NCBI GenBank assembly: GCA_013815575.1
Contig: JACDFX010000063.1
Location: 1 to 7,682 of the forward strand
Reading direction: 5' to 3'
From: Rubrobacter sp.
Lineage (GTDB): Bacteria; Actinomycetota; Rubrobacteria; Rubrobacterales; Rubrobacteraceae
DNA length: 7,682 bases
Position 1 is the stretch's first letter. Each line of letters starts with the position of its first letter. The notes below the pieces were generated by a model. The model made no database searches and had not been told where the DNA came from. It worked only from the letters and a program-made list of their open reading frames with translations. The position numbers and the translations under genes were made by a program. This document shows positions 5,582 to 7,682 of the stretch, in pieces.

Positions 5582-6994
5582 ATGCCAGAAGACAAGAGCA
5601 TTCAGGAGCTTGGGCTCGAAGAGTACAAGTATGGTTTCCACGATCCCGAGGACTACTTCTTCAGGACCCCGAGAAAGGGCATAGACCCGGAGATCGTCGC
5701 CATGATCTCCAAGCACAAGAACGAGCCGGAGTGGATGCTTGAGTACAGGCTCAAGGCGCTCCAGTCGTTTCTGGATAGGCCGACCCCGCAGTGGGGTGGG
5801 GACCTCTCGGATCTGGACTTCGACGAGATCTACTACTACATCCGCCCGATGGAGAACCAGGGCCGCACCTGGGACGACGTCCCGGACGACATCAAGAATA
5901 CCTTCGAGAAACTCGGCATCCCGCAGGCCGAGCGCGATTCGCTCGCCGGCGTCGGCGCCCAGTACGAGTCAGAGGTCGTCTACCACTCCTTGAAGGAGGA
6001 GTGGAACAAGGCCGGTGTCGTGTTCATGGACATGGACTCGGGCCTCCGCGAGCACGAGGACCTCGTGCGCGAGTACTTCGGGACCATCATCCCGGCCGAC
6101 GACAACAAGTTCTCGGCGCTCAACTCGGCGGTCTGGTCCGGTGGCTCGTTCGTGTACGTCCCGCCGGGGGTCCACATCGACATCCCGCTGCAGGCGTACT
6201 TCCGCATCAACGCGGAGAACATGGGCCAGTTCGAGCGAACGCTCATCATCGCCGACGAGGGCTCGTACGTACACTACATCGAGGGCTGCACCGCGCCAAC
6301 GTACACCTCGAACTCGCTGCACTCCGCGGTCGTGGAGCTTATCGCCAAGCCGAACGCGCGCATCCGCTATTCGACCATTCAGAACTGGTCGCACAACACC
6401 TACAACCTGGTGACAAAGCGGGCCGTGGCTCAGAAGAACGCCACCGTTGAATGGGTGGACGGGAACCTCGGTTCCAAGCTCACGATGAAGTATCCGGCTG
6501 TGTACCTGACAGGTGAGGGCGCTCGCGGTGAGATCCTCTCGGTCGCCTATGCGGGTGACGGGCAGCATCAGGACGCGGGCGGCAAGATCGTCCACGCGGC
6601 CCCCAATACTTCTTCTCTCATCACCTCCAAGTCCATCTCCAGGGGGACAGGCAGGAGCACGTACCGGGGACTCCTCAAGGTTCACGAGGGTGCCGTCGGC
6701 TCCAAGAGCCGGGTCGAGTGCGACGCGCTCTTGCTTGACGAGAACGCGCGGACGGACACGTATCCGTACATCGAGATCGAGGAGAAGAAGGTCAACACCG
6801 AGCACGAGGCCACGGTCTCGAAGGTCGGGGAGGACCAGCTCTTCTACCTGATGAGCCGCGGACTCTCGGAAGAGGAGGCCATAGCGATGGTCGTCAACGG
6901 CTTCATCGAGCCGATCGCGAAGGAGCTTCCGCTGGAGTACGCCATCGAGCTGAACCGCCTGATCCAACTGGAGATGGAAGGCTCGGTCGGCTAA
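5582..6994 (+). CDS. sufB: SufB, Fe-S cluster assembly scaffold subunit
   Basis: 470 residues, normal for the family. SufB with SufC and SufD forms the scaffold on which sulfur delivered by a cysteine desulfurase system is built into an Fe-S cluster. Seen: N-terminal helical part ([19 protein letters not shown]), then the SufB/D beta-helix core with [38 protein letters not shown], and the C-terminal [17 protein letters not shown] ending in LEGSVG-like EMEGSVG. Cys380 (in RVECDALLL) corresponds to E. coli Cys405, and Glu407-His408-Glu409 (TEHEAT) correspond to the Glu432-Glu434 cluster, the shared offset of 25 supporting the match; Cys236 in EGC corresponds to Cys254. GGGAAGGGA at 5567-5575 is the ribosome binding site. 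A 93-base gap with a strong stem-loop separates it from sufD. Confidence 0.97.
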   Translation: MPEDKSIQELGLEEYKYGFHDPEDYFFRTPRKGIDPEIVAMISKHKNEPEWMLEYRLKALQSFLDRPTPQWGGDLSDLDFDEIYYYIRPMENQGRTWDDVPDDIKNTFEKLGIPQAERDSLAGVGAQYESEVVYHSLKEEWNKAGVVFMDMDSGLREHEDLVREYFGTIIPADDNKFSALNSAVWSGGSFVYVPPGVHIDIPLQAYFRINAENMGQFERTLIIADEGSYVHYIEGCTAPTYTSNSLHSAVVELIAKPNARIRYSTIQNWSHNTYNLVTKRAVAQKNATVEWVDGNLGSKLTMKYPAVYLTGEGARGEILSVAYAGDGQHQDAGGKIVHAAPNTSSLITSKSISRGTGRSTYRGLLKVHEGAVGSKSRVECDALLLDENARTDTYPYIEIEEKKVNTEHEATVSKVGEDQLFYLMSRGLSEEEAIAMVVNGFIEPIAKELPLEYAIELNRLIQLEMEGSVG

Positions 6995-7028
6995 CTAGCA
7001 GCAACCTGCAAGTAACGGAGCAAGTTTC

Positions 7029-7061
7029 GTGGGGCGGGCTCTCTCTGGAGTCCGCCCCCAC
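7029..7061 (+). terminator. Strong stem-loop between sufB and sufD, possible attenuator or mRNA-processing element
   Basis: GTGGGGCGGGCTC (7029-7041) pairs with 7048-7061 as a 13-bp stem with one bulged C (7055), one G-U pair and a six-base loop TCTCTG. It is the strongest local fold I see in the window. The sequence after it (TGTTTGAGAC) has only a short T stretch, so full termination is unlikely; partial termination or protection of the upstream sufCB message would fit its place inside the operon. Confidence 0.55.
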
Positions 7062-7087
7062 TGTTTGAGACACGAAAGAGGTAATAA

Positions 7088-7682
7088 ATGAGCGCGAACG
7101 GCATACCGGAGGTTCTAAAGAGCAAGGGCATCAGCCAGGAGACGGTGAAGGCCCTGTCATCGTTCAAGGGCGAGCCGGGCTGGCTCACGGAGAAGCGCCT
7201 CCACGCCTGGAGAGCCTTCCAGGAGCTGCCAATGCCGAGTTTGCGCGACGAGGCGTGGCGCTACACGGACATCTCGGACGTGCGGATAGAGGACTTCCTG
7301 CCTTATGCCGAGAGCCCGATTGCGGCGAGCGAGGGGGATCTCCCCGGCCCGGTGCGTAAGCTGATCGAGGAAGGCGAGGAGAACTCGGCTCTGCTCGTGC
7401 AGCACAACTCCGAGACGGCGTTTAGCCGCGTGGACGAGGAGCTTTCGCGCAAGGGCGTTATCTTCACGGACCTGCACACGGCGCTCGCCGAGCACGAGGA
7501 CCTCGTGAAGGAGAAGCTCTTCGGGCTGGTGCCGGAGGACTACGACAAGTTCGCGGCGCTCTCGGCGGCGGCCTTCGCGGGCGGGTCTTTCTTGTACGTT
7601 CCGCAAGGCGTGGACGTGGAGGTCCCGATCCAGAGTTACCGTTGGCTCGATGTGGTCGGCGCGATCATGCCCCGCACCCTCG
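7088..7682 (+). CDS. sufD: SufD, Fe-S cluster assembly scaffold subunit (C-terminus cut by window edge)
   Basis: 198 codons are visible and the frame is open to the window end. SufD is the SufB paralogue that completes the SufBC2D complex and is needed for iron acquisition or scaffold structure. Seen: an N-terminal helical region with EPGWLTEKRLHAW, the SufD-typical DEAWRYTDIS at about residues 54-63, then the start of the beta-helix core with ALAEHEDLVKEKLFG and GGSFLYVPQGVDVEVPIQ, which parallels the SufB segments [12 protein letters not shown] and [18 protein letters not shown]. The short N-terminal domain and WRYTDI motif favour SufD over a second SufB. The ATG is preceded by AAAGAGGT five bases away. 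Usually followed by sufS and sufU in Gram-positive bacteria, but that lies outside this window. Confidence 0.93.
   Translation, partial: MSANGIPEVLKSKGISQETVKALSSFKGEPGWLTEKRLHAWRAFQELPMPSLRDEAWRYTDISDVRIEDFLPYAESPIAASEGDLPGPVRKLIEEGEENSALLVQHNSETAFSRVDEELSRKGVIFTDLHTALAEHEDLVKEKLFGLVPEDYDKFAALSAAAFAGGSFLYVPQGVDVEVPIQSYRWLDVVGAIMPRTL

Noticed and set aside
5969..6967. 332-residue open frame antisense to sufB
   Set aside because: SufB is unambiguous with conserved Cys380 and the EHE motif; the antisense product has no domain.

Overview
The window is G+C-rich, densely packed bacterial chromosome, with G/C at most third codon positions, several TTG/GTG starts and 4-base gene overlaps. The pairing of a small 'holin-X' type membrane protein with a DUF3618-like protein, and a suf cluster in the order C-B-D, suggest an actinobacterium, perhaps a deep-branching one of the Rubrobacter type. 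That placement is inference; no rRNA or marker gene is present.

Left end, minus strand (1-565): most of a yqeC gene (selenium-dependent molybdenum hydroxylase maturation family), read from a TTG start and cut off by the window edge. A 222-base divergent intergenic region (566-787) follows, with a candidate yqeC promoter, a weak SigB-like promoter and two GNRA-type hairpins. On the plus strand come a two-gene unit with an ATGA overlap (Holin-X family protein, then a DUF3618-like single-pass protein) and a complete single-ORF larC (nickel-pincer cofactor nickel insertion, TTG start).

Middle: larC converges on a small cold-shock protein gene (2868-3071, minus). The 201-base region between csp and the divergent ygfZ holds an exact 29-bp tandem duplication with a 10-bp palindrome in each copy, a separate 19-bp near-perfect palindrome, and a TAGAAT -10 element so close to the ygfZ ATG that the transcript is probably leaderless. 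ygfZ (folate-binding Fe-S maintenance protein) overlaps by GTGA a 99-residue PchB-type isochorismate lyase/chorismate mutase, in which the catalytic Gln90 of PchB is replaced by Glu.

Right end: a 274-base regulatory region (4541-4814) carries a possible terminator, a near-consensus CRP/GlxR-like site, a perfect CAAGAA-N3-TTCTTG inverted repeat and a candidate promoter, and leads into sufC-sufB-sufD. SufC is the ATPase and SufB/SufD are the paralogous scaffold subunits of the SufBCD Fe-S cluster assembly complex; sufD is cut by the window edge. A strong stem-loop sits in the 93-base gap between sufB and sufD. YgfZ (Fe-S enzyme maintenance) beside the suf genes is a functionally coherent neighbourhood.

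I saw no mobile element, CRISPR array, tRNA or rRNA. I found no clearly undescribed system. The most unusual items are the ygfZ-pchB-like coupling with the Glu90 substitution, the tandem/palindrome region between csp and ygfZ, and the control region in front of sufC.
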